From assembly GCA_016808115.1 (NCBI GenBank), contig JAEQBH010000646.1:2480001-2544000 (forward strand): a stretch of DNA of 64,000 bases. The letters run 5' to 3'. Position 1 is the stretch's first letter; every line of letters begins with the position of its first letter. Shown here piece after piece: positions 1 through 10,499 of the stretch. Under the pieces are notes generated by a model. The model saw only the letters and a program-made list of their open reading frames with translations. It made no database searches and was not told where the DNA came from. This stretch comes from Tetrastigma voinierianum. Its lineage: Eukaryota; Streptophyta; Magnoliopsida; Vitales; Vitaceae. Both the position numbers and the translations under genes were made by a program.

Positions 1-322
1 CAGAGATGGAAATTCCGTCTTTGATTTGAGGCAATTTAATTAGATCAATCGAGAGCAGTTTGTCGATCTGAATCGGCGATTTTATTCGAGTCTCACGATT
101 AAAGACGAAAGTCATTTCGTCTCTATTTAGAGACGGAATTTCTGTCTCTAATCAGAGACGGAATAAAATCCATCTCAAATCTGAGACGGAAATCATTCTG
201 TCTCTATTTAGAGGCCGAAGTGCATCTCTAATTGAATTCTAGTGCTAATGCAAATTCGTCTCCAGTCGTCTCTGTTAGGGAGCGGATAGTGTCTGATCTT
301 AATTTCGATTTTTCTTGTAGTG
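1..322. mobile_element. CACTA (En/Spm) DNA transposon terminus
   Basis: The segment ends in ATTTTTCTTGTAGTG at 308-322, the reverse complement of the CACTACAAGAAAAA terminal inverted repeat typical of plant CACTA elements. The 300 bases inside it are packed with GAGACGGAA / TTCCGTCTC words in both orientations, which matches the subterminal repeats that the CACTA transposase binds. The following TAT (323-325) could be the 3-bp target duplication. The body and other end lie left of the window, so no transposase is visible. It interrupts the LTR that continues at 323. Confidence 0.8.
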
Positions 323-1018
323 TATACCTATGTTTTAGTTTGTTTTCTTAGAGTTTAGATGTAGCCAAAGACAAGAGTGTATAAATTCTTCTAATTTCTA
401 TTGATTAATGTTTTATTCCATATATGTTGAGTATTTCATTTAGTCTTAATGCTTATGTAGACTACAATATCTCTCATGATCTCGTGGTTTGATTCTGAGA
501 TCCGAGAAGCGGAGAATTAAAATTAGACCATGGGTGAATACTAACAATACAGGAGATAGAGATATAAGTGAGATTAGGTATGGTATTAGGGTTTCTTGGG
601 TTTAATGCGCCTCTAGAAATCTAGGATTGAGCAAAGATGCAAAATACTTGATCCTAAGGGTAGTCTGTGGATGCTCAAGAGAGATTCTCATACACACTTG
701 TGAAATCACTATCTTCACTGAAAGCAACATTGTTAATGATTAGAGGTTCATACATAATTGTTTAGGTGAAATCTATGCCCTAGCTTAGGGAGTCTTAATA
801 GAGTCAAAGTAGAGTTTAGATTCATGTTAGTTTAGTGTAAATTGAGTTTTTCTACAGATTCTCCATCATCCAAATAGAGCCTAAGCTAGATTAGAATTGG
901 TACTTAGTAACTCAATTCTCCATGGGATGATACTCTTACTTTCATTATATTACTTGAGGCGACGCGTGCACTTGTGCACATAGGCGTACTATTTCATATA
1001 ACACACTCACACCTGTCA
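323..1018 (+). repeat. 5' LTR (3' part) of Athila-like element A
   Basis: This stretch is homologous to about 27,655-28,346: both carry 'gaagacaagagtgtataaattct', then 'tgttttatt..catatatgttgagt', 'gggtttaatgcgcct', and end 'ttctccatgggatg ... catataacac..ctc....TGTCA'. The LTR stops at TGTCA (1,018) and a primer-binding site follows. Its beginning was displaced by the CACTA insertion. No gene is present. Confidence 0.8.
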
Positions 1019-1024
1019 AGTTTT

Positions 1025-1042
1025 TGACGTTATTGTCGAGGA
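1025..1042 (+). other. Primer-binding site, tRNA-Asp type, element A
   Basis: The sequence TGACGTTATTGTCGAGGA matches the Athila-type site TGGCGCCGTTGCCGGGGA, complementary to the 3' end of tRNA-Asp, at 12 of 18 positions. All six differences are C-to-T or G-to-A changes, as expected from 5-methylcytosine decay. It lies 6 bases after the LTR end and is followed by 'attggtgc', as is usual in these elements. Confidence 0.75.
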
Positions 1043-1169
1043 ATTGGTGCTTCTATTAATATTGATCCCAAGCAGCTTTATTCTAATTTGGATATAGTTA
1101 GACTTGTTTTATTTTTCTTTTCTATTTTACTTTGATTTTTTGTTTTTTTTTTGTAGGAGTTTATTCACA

Positions 1170-2144
1170 ATGGAAGCTTTCAACGAATTGTCAACTCAAT
1201 TGACTCTCCTAAGTCAATAAATTCAAATAAGGCAACAAGCCTATGGTCGTAGACAAATATGTTCAACATGGCATCTAAATAGACCGCTGAGGGTTCAACA
1301 GATGGAAATCCATACCTAAACATATGATTTGGGCTTATTACATTACCCATACCTCTCATGGGAGGCAAATGAAGATATTCCTCAACCTCTGCAAGTGAAA
1401 GAGTTGAACCTTGAAAGAGTAATGGCTGAGTTGGCTAAGTATCAAGCTAAATTTGCCAACTCTCAAGCTCAATTCATGAATGAAACAAGGGCAACTCTTC
1501 AAATTCAATCAGCCCAATTTGAGAGATTAGAGGTGCAAGTGGGGCAAATGGTTAAGATACTTTTAGAAGAGCAATAAATAAGTTTACCTACACTTAAGGA
1601 ACCTATAAGATAAGAGGTGGATGCCAAGGAGTTAGTTGAGGAGAAAAAGTCAAATGTTGAAATAGCAATGGCTGAATTGGCTAAGCATCAAGTTGAATTT
1701 TGAGACCTATAGCTCAATTCATGAATGAGACAAGGGCAACTCTTCAAATTCAATTAGCCTAATTTGAGAGATTAGAGGTGCAAGCAGGGCAAATGGCTAA
1801 GATACTTTTAGAAGAAATAAAGAAGTTTGCCTACACTTGAGGAACCTATAAGAGAAGAGGTGGATGACAAGGAGTTAGTTGAGCTAGTTACGAAAGAAGA
1901 GGGATCAACTTCTCCGGAACCGAATGAGATAAGAAAGGAAGTTAAGATACTTCTGGAGATAATCTTTTGGGGAAAAGTGCATGACAAATTAGAAAATCAG
2001 AAAATGAATCTACTTCAAAGTTAGATGAGATCATATTTGAGTCAATTAATTCAAGGCAATGATGGTGGGAAGATAGTTCCAAGTCCCTAGAGAGCATGCA
2101 AGTTTTGCATTATGTGCTCAAACAACACAGGATTCAGGTCCTAG
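1170..2144 (+). pseudogene. gag remnant, Athila-like element A
   Basis: This is a broken capsid (gag) gene of a Ty3/gypsy retrotransposon. The ATG at 1,170 follows a T-rich leader as in the related copies at 29,760 (minus) and 60,465. The readable part is the C-terminal half: MAELAKYQAKFANSQAQFMN at about 1,422, then RLEVQVGQMVKILLEEQ, then an acidic stretch with STSPEPNEIRK at about 1,905. These resemble the helical and acidic gag tail of Athila-type elements. The middle capsid domain is missing. The 1.41-1.64 kb segment is duplicated in tandem with a 246-bp period. Stops are frequent and no product is expected. Element B interrupts it at 2,145. Confidence 0.7.
1412..1883 (+). repeat. Tandem duplication of 246 bp in gag
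   Basis: Bases around 1,412-1,640 recur at about 1,658-1,883. Both have 'atggctga.ttggctaag', then 'caattcatgaatga.acaagggcaactcttcaaattcaa', then 'gatacttttagaaga', then 'ggaacctataaga.aagaggtggatg'. The two ATG codons are 246 bp apart. The second copy has its own stops, so the duplication is not recent. Confidence 0.85.
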
Positions 2145-3215
2145 TGGGGGTATTAATCAATAAAATTTATAACCTAATACCTCATATTAGTGTAGCATAG
2201 CTACCATAGTGTAGTGGTTCTACGATCGTCCACAGAAATGGGTTTTCTTCGTGGAAATGACTTATAGTGAGGATTATACTGGTGAATTCATTTTGGATTT
2301 TGGGGTTAGCTAAAAATATATATTTCAGTGGTTAAAAACTGAAAAGTAAATGATTAAAATATGGAAGGAAGTCCTCAAGTACCGGCCTAGGTTTGTGTCT
2401 TGGTAAACGAGGGTTTTTCGGTCTTTTCCTCGCATCGGGAGGATAAATATTATAGTTATCTCCCGAATCTGCTCTTCATTTAGCTATAAAATTGACCCAT
2501 AATGGGGTCCTTCTTGAAAAATAAGATTCACTTCTCATTAATGGTCTCAGCAAGAAAGATGTCTCCTCACTCACCTTCCAATGGCTCATATGATAACCAG
2601 CGAACATCACCGGATCTAGCATTGTTATCCAATGTGTTTCGAAAGCTTACCAAATATTGACCATTCAAGGCGATTCAAAGGGATCTGAACCTAGAGTTAA
2701 AGGAAAACATTAATGACAAGAATACCCGGGATGAAACATGAAAACCCTCTTGGGCTCGTTAAAGGTTCCTTTGCCCAGTGGCCCTTTACTTCAAGGAGGG
2801 ATGAGATTTAGCCACTCATCCTTTGAGAAATCATCCTCAGAGGATGTTTGGCTAGTGAGAAAAAGAGAAAGAAAATGAAAGAAAATGATAGCAAGCCTCC
2901 CAAAAGAAAACTTCAATAATGAAAAACTTGTCTACAAAGTCTTGTTTGGGGTATTTCATACCACCAAAATCAATACAAATTACCAAAATGTACAACTCAA
3001 AACACTATTACATGAGGAGAAAGTGGGAAAAACACAAAAATAACTCAAAAAGTCAAATGTGGCAGACATTTTCGTAGGGGTTGCAAAATTTCGCAGGAGT
3101 TGAGAAAATTTGCAACCCTTGCGAATTTGGCAAGGTTTGCACGCATCTTCTTTCGTCACATTTTCTTCTATGCTCTAAATGAATCAGAATTCTTCATGCT
3201 CGAGTCAATCCTATG

Positions 3216-3259
<44 letters not shown>

Positions 3260-3382
3260 TGATTAGTAGCCTTGCTAGGTCCTTAACATGTCAACTGGGT
3301 CAATTTGGCTGATTACTACACAAAAAGTGCTAAAAACATAGAGTGTTAAGGGTATGAAACAACACTATTTGGGTAGTAATCA
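2145..3382 (-). repeat. 3' LTR of gypsy element B
   Basis: On the minus strand it starts TGATTACTACC and ends ..TACCCCCA. It pairs with 12,023-12,383 + 16,572-17,443 + 25,514-25,529; shared stretches include 'gatcgtccacagaaatgggttttc', 'cagcgaacatcac.ggatctagcatt' and 'aattaccaaaatgtacaactcaaaacac'. It holds a (TA)n microsatellite and a small cluster of GTTGCAAAATTTCGC-type words at 3,073-3,145. No coding content. Confidence 0.85.
3217..3254. repeat. (TA)n microsatellite in LTR B
   Basis: This is an uninterrupted TA run of about 38 bp. The same slot in the other LTR copy (17,284-17,301) has only about 18 bp, so the tract has changed length since insertion. Confidence 0.95.
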
Positions 3383-3394
3383 CTCCTCCCAATT
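3383..3394 (-). other. Polypurine tract, element B
   Basis: On the minus strand AATTGGGAGGAG lies directly before the LTR start TGATTACTACC, the position and composition of a plus-strand primer. Just upstream on minus, 'ttgctaagggactagc' resembles the 'ttgcttgaggacaagc' motif found before the polypurine tract of many plant gypsy elements and seen here also at 27,130. Confidence 0.7.
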
Positions 3395-4900
3395 GACACA
3401 TGGCTAGTCCCTTAGCAATGAAGGAAGAAAAAAGCAATCAAAAGAAAGATGAACTATATATATATCCACAAAAAATGATTTTCCAAAAGCAATAAGGTGA
3501 TAAAACCCAACCTTAAACAAAAGTTATCGAAATCCTACCCAATGACTATCTCAAGAGGAGTATGTGCTATGCAAATTCAAGTATCAAAAGAATTTCAACT
3601 CCTAGAGAACCAACTCGAAACCTTCCATAAAAACCTAAGTGTTAACTTGATTAGTTTTCAAAAATAGTCGGCCAAATTGTCCTCTGCCCTCAACCTAGCT
3701 CTTTTCTACACCTAGCAGCTAACCAACCTCAATAGACCAAGAGCCTCATTTATTTCACAATTTTTTTCATCGTAGGGGTGCAATGCTGAGGGTATCGAAT
3801 TCACAAATGTGCATGTAACGGGGGTCCACCGATGACTCCCAACCAATCAAGGTTTAGGGCATCACAACCATTTCACCTCTGACATTTAAGTTCGATACCC
3901 AACACTTACAAATCGGCAAACTCCACCTATTCACCCAGTTAACGAGCAACAAAGTCTGGCGACTCCCAACCAAGCCAGGCACCTAAGCCAAAGATCTCGC
4001 CTATATACCCTGACCGTGTCGTGTTTCAAGGTAAGGCTCAAATTTTTTTTTTTCGAGATCATTATCAGTATATATATATATATATATATATTATTTTTTT
4101 TGAGACTCATCAGTCTTTTGGTGATCCAAACCTATTAGCGCGGCCGAGTACTAGGTTGGATTTTTCATACAGAGGCGCGCTAGCTATAATTGAAAACTAA
4201 TGTATAGTGTGATTAGTTTAAGTAAGATGTAAGGTTGAAAAACAAGAGGGGTTTCCATTACCATCAACTTTTATAAGCATAAAACAACTTAAAATCAAGA
4301 ACATTACACGCTTCAATTTCCTCTTCTATCAAGAGGGCCGAGGAATTGCAAAAAATTATGGGAAAACTAAGCAAACATGTATTAAACTATTCAAAAACTA
4401 TATAAGCCATTCAACTACAAAACAAACTGGCTCAAAACATAAAGTGCACTTCCTTCTTTAATTCTCTTCCCAACCAAATGTTGCATCGTCCCACGCGGCG
4501 AGAGGGAAACTTGTGAGTGAAGGACACCTCCGGTGCAACTGTAGGGTGGAACCTCATCCTCATCCTATGATTCAGTAAAAACAACAAGATGATCAGCTAG
4601 TAGAGCAACTTAAGTCGCAGCACGTGAGCCAGTCTACTGGCGTGTCGCTGAGATACAGCAGGAGCCGCTAGCGCCAGGAAAAAGCTAGAAGGTGGTGCTC
4701 AGGTGCTCACCTGAGCAAGGATGGTCGCATGCAGTCATTCAAGAAGCATGATGAAGATGAGTTAAGAAAAGGCCTATGATGTAGCAAAGGAATTTGACAA
4801 TGGCCATAATCATGAAAGTCCCGTGACATAAATGGGACAAACTCTATAGTGGTGCAACAAATGGGACCAAATTTCGAGGTTAGGCTCAGAGGGGAAGACC
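3395..4900 (-). other. 3' untranslated / decayed region of element B
   Basis: I see no coding similarity here. It contains a poly-T run near 4,041, a second short (TA)n at about 4,070-4,091, and GC-richer sequence from about 4,480. It lies between the 3' LTR and the extra ORF on the minus strand. Confidence 0.5.
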
Positions 4901-6240
4901 TGCCACAGGAGCAAGCACGATGGCACTAGCTATGAGGCCCCGGGCAAAGGAGGATGTCATTGACCTATCGAGGGGTCTACCCGCCGAGCTTCTCGCCAGT
5001 TGGAGAGGCAGGAAGCCCCAGCACAAACCGCCACTGGACAAAGGTGGCCTCGCATTCACAACCGCTTACGATATGTTTAAGGAAACCTAGGTGCTTCCAA
5101 AACATGGGAGAGCAAACACTGGAACAATAAGGAATGGCCTCACCCCGCTTAAGATTCTTTCAGGGATATTCTCCTAAAAAGAAACAAAGATGATACGTAT
5201 CGTGATCCTAGTGGGCTAAACCAGGCCCTTAGAGATGCGAACAAGGCCCAAAGGATGGCACGTTGGTGCTTTTACTACGTGTCGCAAGAACAAAACAGAT
5301 TGAACGCAAAGACGTTATCCACAAAGAGCATTCCCACGATAAAAGTATAATACTAGTGGACGTATTGGGAGAACCCGGACCATCTCTTGCATGGCAGTAG
5401 CTTACACTAAGTCCGCTTGAATTGGCAAGAGCCACCGAAGCTGAAAAGATGCATGATATCACTGCCGTTAACATGCCTCGATGGCCACCAATGGTGAAAC
5501 GAGAGCGTAGGCTGTGGCTCACCATGAGTCATAGTCGAGAGCAGAAATCTATCGCACTCAAGGTAGAAAATTTTCAGGAGTCATGAATCCGCCGAGAGAG
5601 TAGTGAGGATGAGCCCCATAGAATCCCTGAGCTGGGCCGATTGGAAAAGGCCGAGATGTCATATGCCTCATTATGGAACCTCACGCTTAGCATCGTGTTT
5701 CCACTATCGGGGGCATAGAATAGTGGCCTCCTCGAATAGCAGCCGAAGACTCTATCTCAGGAATGCTAGAAGCTGTGCCTGGAGGAGGTGAAGACTGTTT
5801 AGGCACCTGAGGCTGTGGCTATGAAGATTCACCAAGGCCGAGGTCTGGTTTACTGGATTTGTGTCATTCAGACTACCATGGGGATAATATTTCAGAACTC
5901 GGTCCAAATTCTAGTGGTGTACCTACGATCGTGGGGAGATGAAGGGCAGGATCAGAGGGGTCTCTAAGAAGCAAAGTGTGGCCTCGGTGGATGGCCGTGG
6001 TGGTCCGGGCAGGAGGAGTAATTCTACCCGGGGTCGAGACGAGAGTCGCGTCTCCTCCGTTCCGCCTATGGTCAGTAAAGTAGAAGCGAGGGTTTCGTGG
6101 AGAGGATATGATAAGGAGAGGGTGAATGTGCAAAGAGAAGCGGGCTGGTGTCGATGCCACGTGGAGGTTAAAAAATGGCGCAGCATTCAGAGGTTTAGTA
6201 AACTGAGAGCCGAATACCAAAGATGGAATCGGGCTTAAAG
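4900..6240 (-). pseudogene. Extra ORF 3' of pol, element B (remnant)
   Basis: Downstream of pol on the minus strand is a G+C-richer region that reads as a degraded protein. The N-terminal part (5,873-6,220) is rich in Pro, Thr, Arg and Ser; then comes a Pro/Gln/Ser stretch, and then segments such as RFTIGGHRGML (about 5,470-5,500), LFVDNVFAFNLF (about 5,290-5,330) and HQRAILWALFASL in another frame. I recall this layout from the uncharacterised ORF that follows pol in some Athila/Tat-related gypsy elements of woody eudicots. Its biochemical role is unknown; an envelope-like or trans-acting role has been suggested for 3' ORFs of this group, but nothing here shows one. At least three frames are needed, so it is dead. 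Confidence 0.45.
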
Positions 6241-6264
6241 GTCAAAATGTTCGTACTTGGAAAT

Positions 6265-6425
6265 AGAGTCAAGAAAATTTCGCAACCCTTGCGAAACTGG
6301 AGGGAGGCTGCGAAAATGTGAAGACAGGGAGGGTTGCGAATTTTCACAACCCTTGTAAAAATATTTGTGAGGGTTGCGAAAATTGCAAAAATATTTGTGT
6401 GGGTTGTGAAAATGTTTGGGTTTGT
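6265..6425. repeat. Cluster of GGGTTGCGAAAAT words in both orientations
   Basis: About eight copies of TTGCGAAAAT-type words and their complements lie in 160 bp, for example 'tttcgcaacccttgcgaaa' near 6,277, 'gggttgcgaattttcacaaccc' near 6,332 and 'gagggttgcgaaaattgc' near 6,369. Variants differ mostly as C/T or G/A in the CpG. The same word pair ('aaatttgcaacccttgcgaa') occurs inside this element's own LTR at 3,107-3,126. Confidence 0.8.
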
Positions 6426-6679
6426 GTAAATTGATTCTTCTGAATGGTTTAGACCTGCACAGCTTCCCCTACTTCAGAAATATAGCAATTCCTTGCAAAA
6501 ATGAACAAAAAAAAGTCTAAATAAATAATAGGAAGAGGAAATAGGTGCTAAAATTAAGATAGAGAAAATTTAAGGAAAATTAAATTATGTAATATAATAT
6601 AAAAATACAACAAAAAGGAGATGGACTCTGCAGTCTTAAGGGAGACTGAGTCCACCCAACCCAATTCTTCAAGCATTTT

Positions 6680-7760
6680 GAGGCTCAAAGAGGGTGAGCT
6701 CCTCCTTGTCTGGTCCAAAGGGGATTGCATATGGCTTGAGGCGGTGTCCATTCACTTTGAAAGTTTGGTTTTCATTTGAATTGAGGAGTTCCACTGCTCC
6801 ATTTGGATATACTTGATGAATGGCATGAGCCAATCCACCCCGACTTAAGTTTTCCTAAAGATGCAGTTTGGAATCATAGAGTAAACAATTTATCTCTATT
6901 TTTGGAAATTTTTCAAGCCACCATCCGATCATGCCATTTCTAGATCTCTTTACGATTCGAGTTCAGGCATCATTCCGTCTTAACTCATCGAGGTCAAGAA
7001 ACCCTTTAGGGCCTGACTTTCCAAATCCATGCCGAGCTTTTAATTGCCTACCATGCCTTGTATTCAATTTCCATGGGAGGTGACATAAGCGGCCAAACAC
7101 TAAACTCAATATGGGGACATCTCCAAGAATGGTCTTCAAAGTTCGTCCCAGATGCCTAATCGTGAGGGAGAAATTTCGAGGAACCGCCTTCCTGCTTGAA
7201 TTCACCACCTTAATCAAGATGGTCTTGATCTCCTGTTAGCCAGCTCAACTTGTCCAATTTGACGGGTAAGGAGGACCACTTCAGGTTTCAATTCCCATAT
7301 TTGGCTAGGAGGGTTTCAAAGGGTTTGTGGCAAAAATGGGTACCTCCATAACTAATTATAGCTTTGAGTACTCCAAATTTGGAGAAGACATTCTCCTTTA
7401 AAATTTAAGCACCATCCTATGATCATTTGTTTTACAGGGAATTGCCTCAACCCACTTGGACACATAATCAACCCCCACTAAGATGTACGAATAACCGAAA
7501 GACGTAGGGAATGGCCCCATGAAGTCAATGCCCCAAACATCGAATAAATCTACAACCAGAATTAGGTTCAAAGGCATCATATTATGACGAGTAAGCTTCC
7601 TAAGTCTTTGGCATCGATCGCAACTTCGGCACATAACATGAGCATCTTTGAGGAGGGATGGCAAGTAGAAACCGGATTGCAGGACCTTCATAGTTGTCTT
7701 TTGTGAAGCAAAATAACCTCCATAGGCATTTTCATGGTAGTGACTAAGAATCCCCTGTTA
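6680..7760 (-). pseudogene. Integrase remnant, element B
   Basis: This is the C-terminal pol enzyme that would insert the cDNA. Read on minus in fragments, a zinc-binding N-terminal part carries CRSCDRCQRL (about 7,610-7,640). The catalytic core begins FDVWGIDFMGPFP, with the first catalytic Asp (about 7,525-7,560), then DYVSKWVEA (about 7,440-7,470). After a stretch with stops come VFGRLCHLP (about 7,080-7,110) and LDLDELRRNDA (6,963-6,995). The C-terminal tail FKVNGHRLKPYAIPFGP lies at about 6,712-6,765. Stops and frameshifts separate the parts, and the second half of the core is poorly preserved. The gene order RT-RNase H-integrase places it in Ty3/gypsy. Confidence 0.85.
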
Positions 7761-7849
7761 TTCTTCTTCAAGCACACACCTTCTAATTATTTGATCCACA
7801 CAGTATTTAAACAAAAATGGCTCCTCCCATTAATAGGAATGAATTTTGG

Positions 7850-8570
7850 CAAAGAATTATTTTCGGTTCCATGCTTCCATTCTAACTGACTTCCCTATTG
7901 CTACAATTAGCAACATGAGCATGGGCCTCAAGGGGCATTCTCACAAGAGACCTCAGGAAATTCTACTACCGGGAGTGCACTGGGTGGGAGCCATGGACTA
8001 TGGTCACTTGGCAGGTGTGATCACCACTACATTCTCCACCCTTTCTTGTCTGACCGAGATCAATCGGAGCAGAGAACCCACCTGATAAGTCTTGCCTTAG
8101 CATCTTGCTTAGTAAAAGGTACTTCAAAATAGAGTGGTCTATAAAAATAACAATGAATGACCCCACCAAGTATGCTCTGAATTTGTCTAAGGCATAGACT
8201 ACTGCTAGCAGTTCATTTTCTGTGGTTGTGTAATTTCTCTACTCTTCATTTATAGTCTTGCTTGCATAATAAACCACGTAGGGATTTCCATCTTCTCTCT
8301 GCCCAAGAACTGCCCTAATGGAAAATCACTGGCATCACACATCACTTCAAAGGGTAGTTGCCACAGGCTCTTACCATGTGCGTGAGCCAGTGTAATTGAG
8401 CCATTCAAGCTCTCAAAATCTTCATCCTAAACATATTCGTATCCTTCACTAGTAGCTCACAGAGGGTTTTGCAATACCTTTGAAAAAATATTTAATAAAC
8501 TCTTAGAAACCAAGATGGCCAAGGAACCGCCTCACCGCTTGATACCAGGAGCGGTAGCTTAGAAATTAGC
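7850..8570 (-). pseudogene. RNase H region remnant, element B
   Basis: On minus, FIDHSILKYLL (about 8,100-8,145) matches the Ty3 RNase H motif that usually reads TDHxALKYLL. It is followed in shifted frames by a D-L-x-x-R-x-KKG-type stretch and remains of the ADHLSR end. Upstream (8,200-8,560) pieces of the connection domain are readable, around 'gtttattatgcaagcaagactataaatgaagag'. RNase H would remove the RNA template during reverse transcription. No single frame stays open and the acidic active-site residues cannot all be traced. Confidence 0.7.
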
Positions 8571-8579
8571 TAAACCTTG

Positions 8580-9060
8580 GCTTTATCAACTTCAATGCCC
8601 TTGTTGGAAATGACATGTCCAAGGACAATTCCTTGATTTACCATAAAATGGCACTGTTAAGAACAATCTCAAGGTTAGCCAGGCACTCCTCAAAAGTACC
8701 TCCGTATATGGTGATGTCATCCATGTACACTTCCATAATGAGTTCCACTATATCACTGAAGATATCGGAAAGATACACCTCGAATGCGGGTAACTGCAGC
8801 CAAAGGCATTCTCTTGTAGGCAGCAAGTTCCAAGGGGCAAGTGAAGGTGGTCTTCTCCTAATCCTCCACAACAATTTCTATTTGAAAATATCCGGAATAG
8901 CCATCTAGAAAACAATAAAATGGGAGCCCGGAAACTCTCTCTAGAAGTTGATCAATGAAGGGCAAAGGAAAATGGTCCTTCCTTGCCATTGCATTTAGCC
9001 TCCTGTAGTCTGTACATACCCTCCAACATGTGGTAAGGCATGTAGGCATATCTTATCCCT
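8580..9060 (-). pseudogene. Reverse transcriptase remnant, element B
   Basis: On minus, 8,858-9,049 reads WRVCTDYRRLNAM, then KDHFPLPFIDQLLERV, then FYCFLDGYSGYFQI, the N-terminal fingers/palm motifs of Ty3/gypsy RT. The frame then shifts, and 8,638-8,874 continues with SDIVELIMEVYMDDITIYG, the catalytic YMDD box (Ty3 elements usually have FMDD or YVDD), then FEECLANLEIVL. The order is correct and the motifs are well preserved, but the frameshift between the two blocks and stops on both sides make it non-functional. Confidence 0.9.
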
Positions 9061-9599
9061 TCTCATTTTGCACTGGGTCACCTCAACTCGGTACAACCCG
9101 ACAGTGATCACCAGTGGACTATCTGAAATTGGGTAGATAATGTCTACTGCTGAAGAATTTAATCTCTCTCACAACAGCATTACCTCTTGCATGTGGGGAT
9201 TCAATTGTCCTTGTGGTTGTCGCACTGGTTTGGCTTCCTCCTCCATGTAAATGTGATGAGTGCAAGCCAAAGGGCTAATTCCTTTTAAATCCGAGATTTG
9301 CCATCGAATGGCTTGTTTGCACTTCCTGAGGATTCCAAGAAAATTGTCTTCCTATGAAACATTTAGAGATGAAGAAATAACCATAGGGCATTAGCCACCC
9401 TCCTCCAAGTATGCATATTTCAATTATGTGGGGAGGGGTTTGAGATTAAGCTTTTAAGGCTCTTCATTTTCTTCCTTTCCACTGTCTTTCTGGGTGGGAG
9501 ACTTTCTTCCTATTTTTTCAAGGTTAAGCACATAAATCTGAGGGTTCATTCAAGTTTTCAGGAAACTCTGCTAATTCCTCAATCAATTCTGCTTGTAGT

Positions 9600-10080
9600 T
9601 GTTGTTGCCCACATTATTCTTCCACAATGGTGTCAATCGAACACACCTCTTCTTGGCCTTCTTTCTCTAGGTGAACATGCTTTTTACTGAGATGAAAGAT
9701 GTTGAGCCCCAGTGTCATATTGCCAAAAGTGAGTTGCATAACCCCATTTCGACAGTTGATGATTGATTTAAGGTAGCCAAGCAGGCTCAGCATAATGGGC
9801 ACATAATTGGCTCCCATAGCTACTGGCTCAAGAAGAACAACAAAGTCCACCGGGTAGTAGAATTTGTCCACTCGTCTTCAAAACATCTTTAACAAAGGCC
9901 CTTGTGTGGATTTTCACCGACCGCTTGCTAAAGACAAGGTGATGGTGGTGGGTTTCAATTCTCCAAGTCCCAACTACTTGTAAACTGAGTAGGGTAACAA
10001 GTTGACACTAACTCCCAAATCTAATAACGCCTTCTCCACACAAGTTCCTTCTATGTTTACTTAAAATCGGGACACCCCAG
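9600..10080 (-). pseudogene. Aspartic protease remnant, element B
   Basis: On minus, at about 9,970-10,040, the sequence reads EKALLDLGVSVNLLPYSVY. The D-L-G-x-S core corresponds to the protease active site of Athila-type elements, which have DLGAS rather than DTG. It is followed after a frame change by MDKFYYPVDFVVL and a hydrophobic stretch ending TLGLNIFHLSKK (9,614-9,871), the C-terminal half of the protease domain. The enzyme would process Gag-Pol. The unusual catalytic triplet supports assignment to the Athila/Tat group. Stops and a shift separate the halves. Confidence 0.75.
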
Positions 10081-10499
10081 TTCAGACTTCACCGGGTCTT
10101 CAGATCGATGACGGCACTTACCTATTCTCGTCAAGAAAGCCTTTTTTCACATTCAACCTCTTTCACAGTAATGTCTTTTTTAAAAACTTAGCATAATGCT
10201 GGAACTTGCTTAATCATTTCTAAAAGGGAATGTTGACTTTCACCCTACCTTTTAGCACTTCAAAATCTCGCCTGGGTCGTTTCACCCCTTTTTTTCCTAT
10301 GCTCGAGGAAACAGGAGGCATGCTTTCTTCATCATATTTTCTTTCGATCACTATCCTTTCTTGGCCCTCATCTCATTCCTTATTTGGCTTCATTAAGTGG
10401 TTTAAGCATTGGTTGCTCAACTTTTTACCACTTCAAGGTGATGTTTTACTTCACATCCATTTTAGGGAGCAAGCCACTGAAAGTTAGCTATTTCATGAA

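Noticed and set aside
5939..6238. Arg/Gly-rich open frame on plus
   Set aside because: It is antisense to the better supported extra ORF of element B on minus, whose three-frame similarity continues beyond it.
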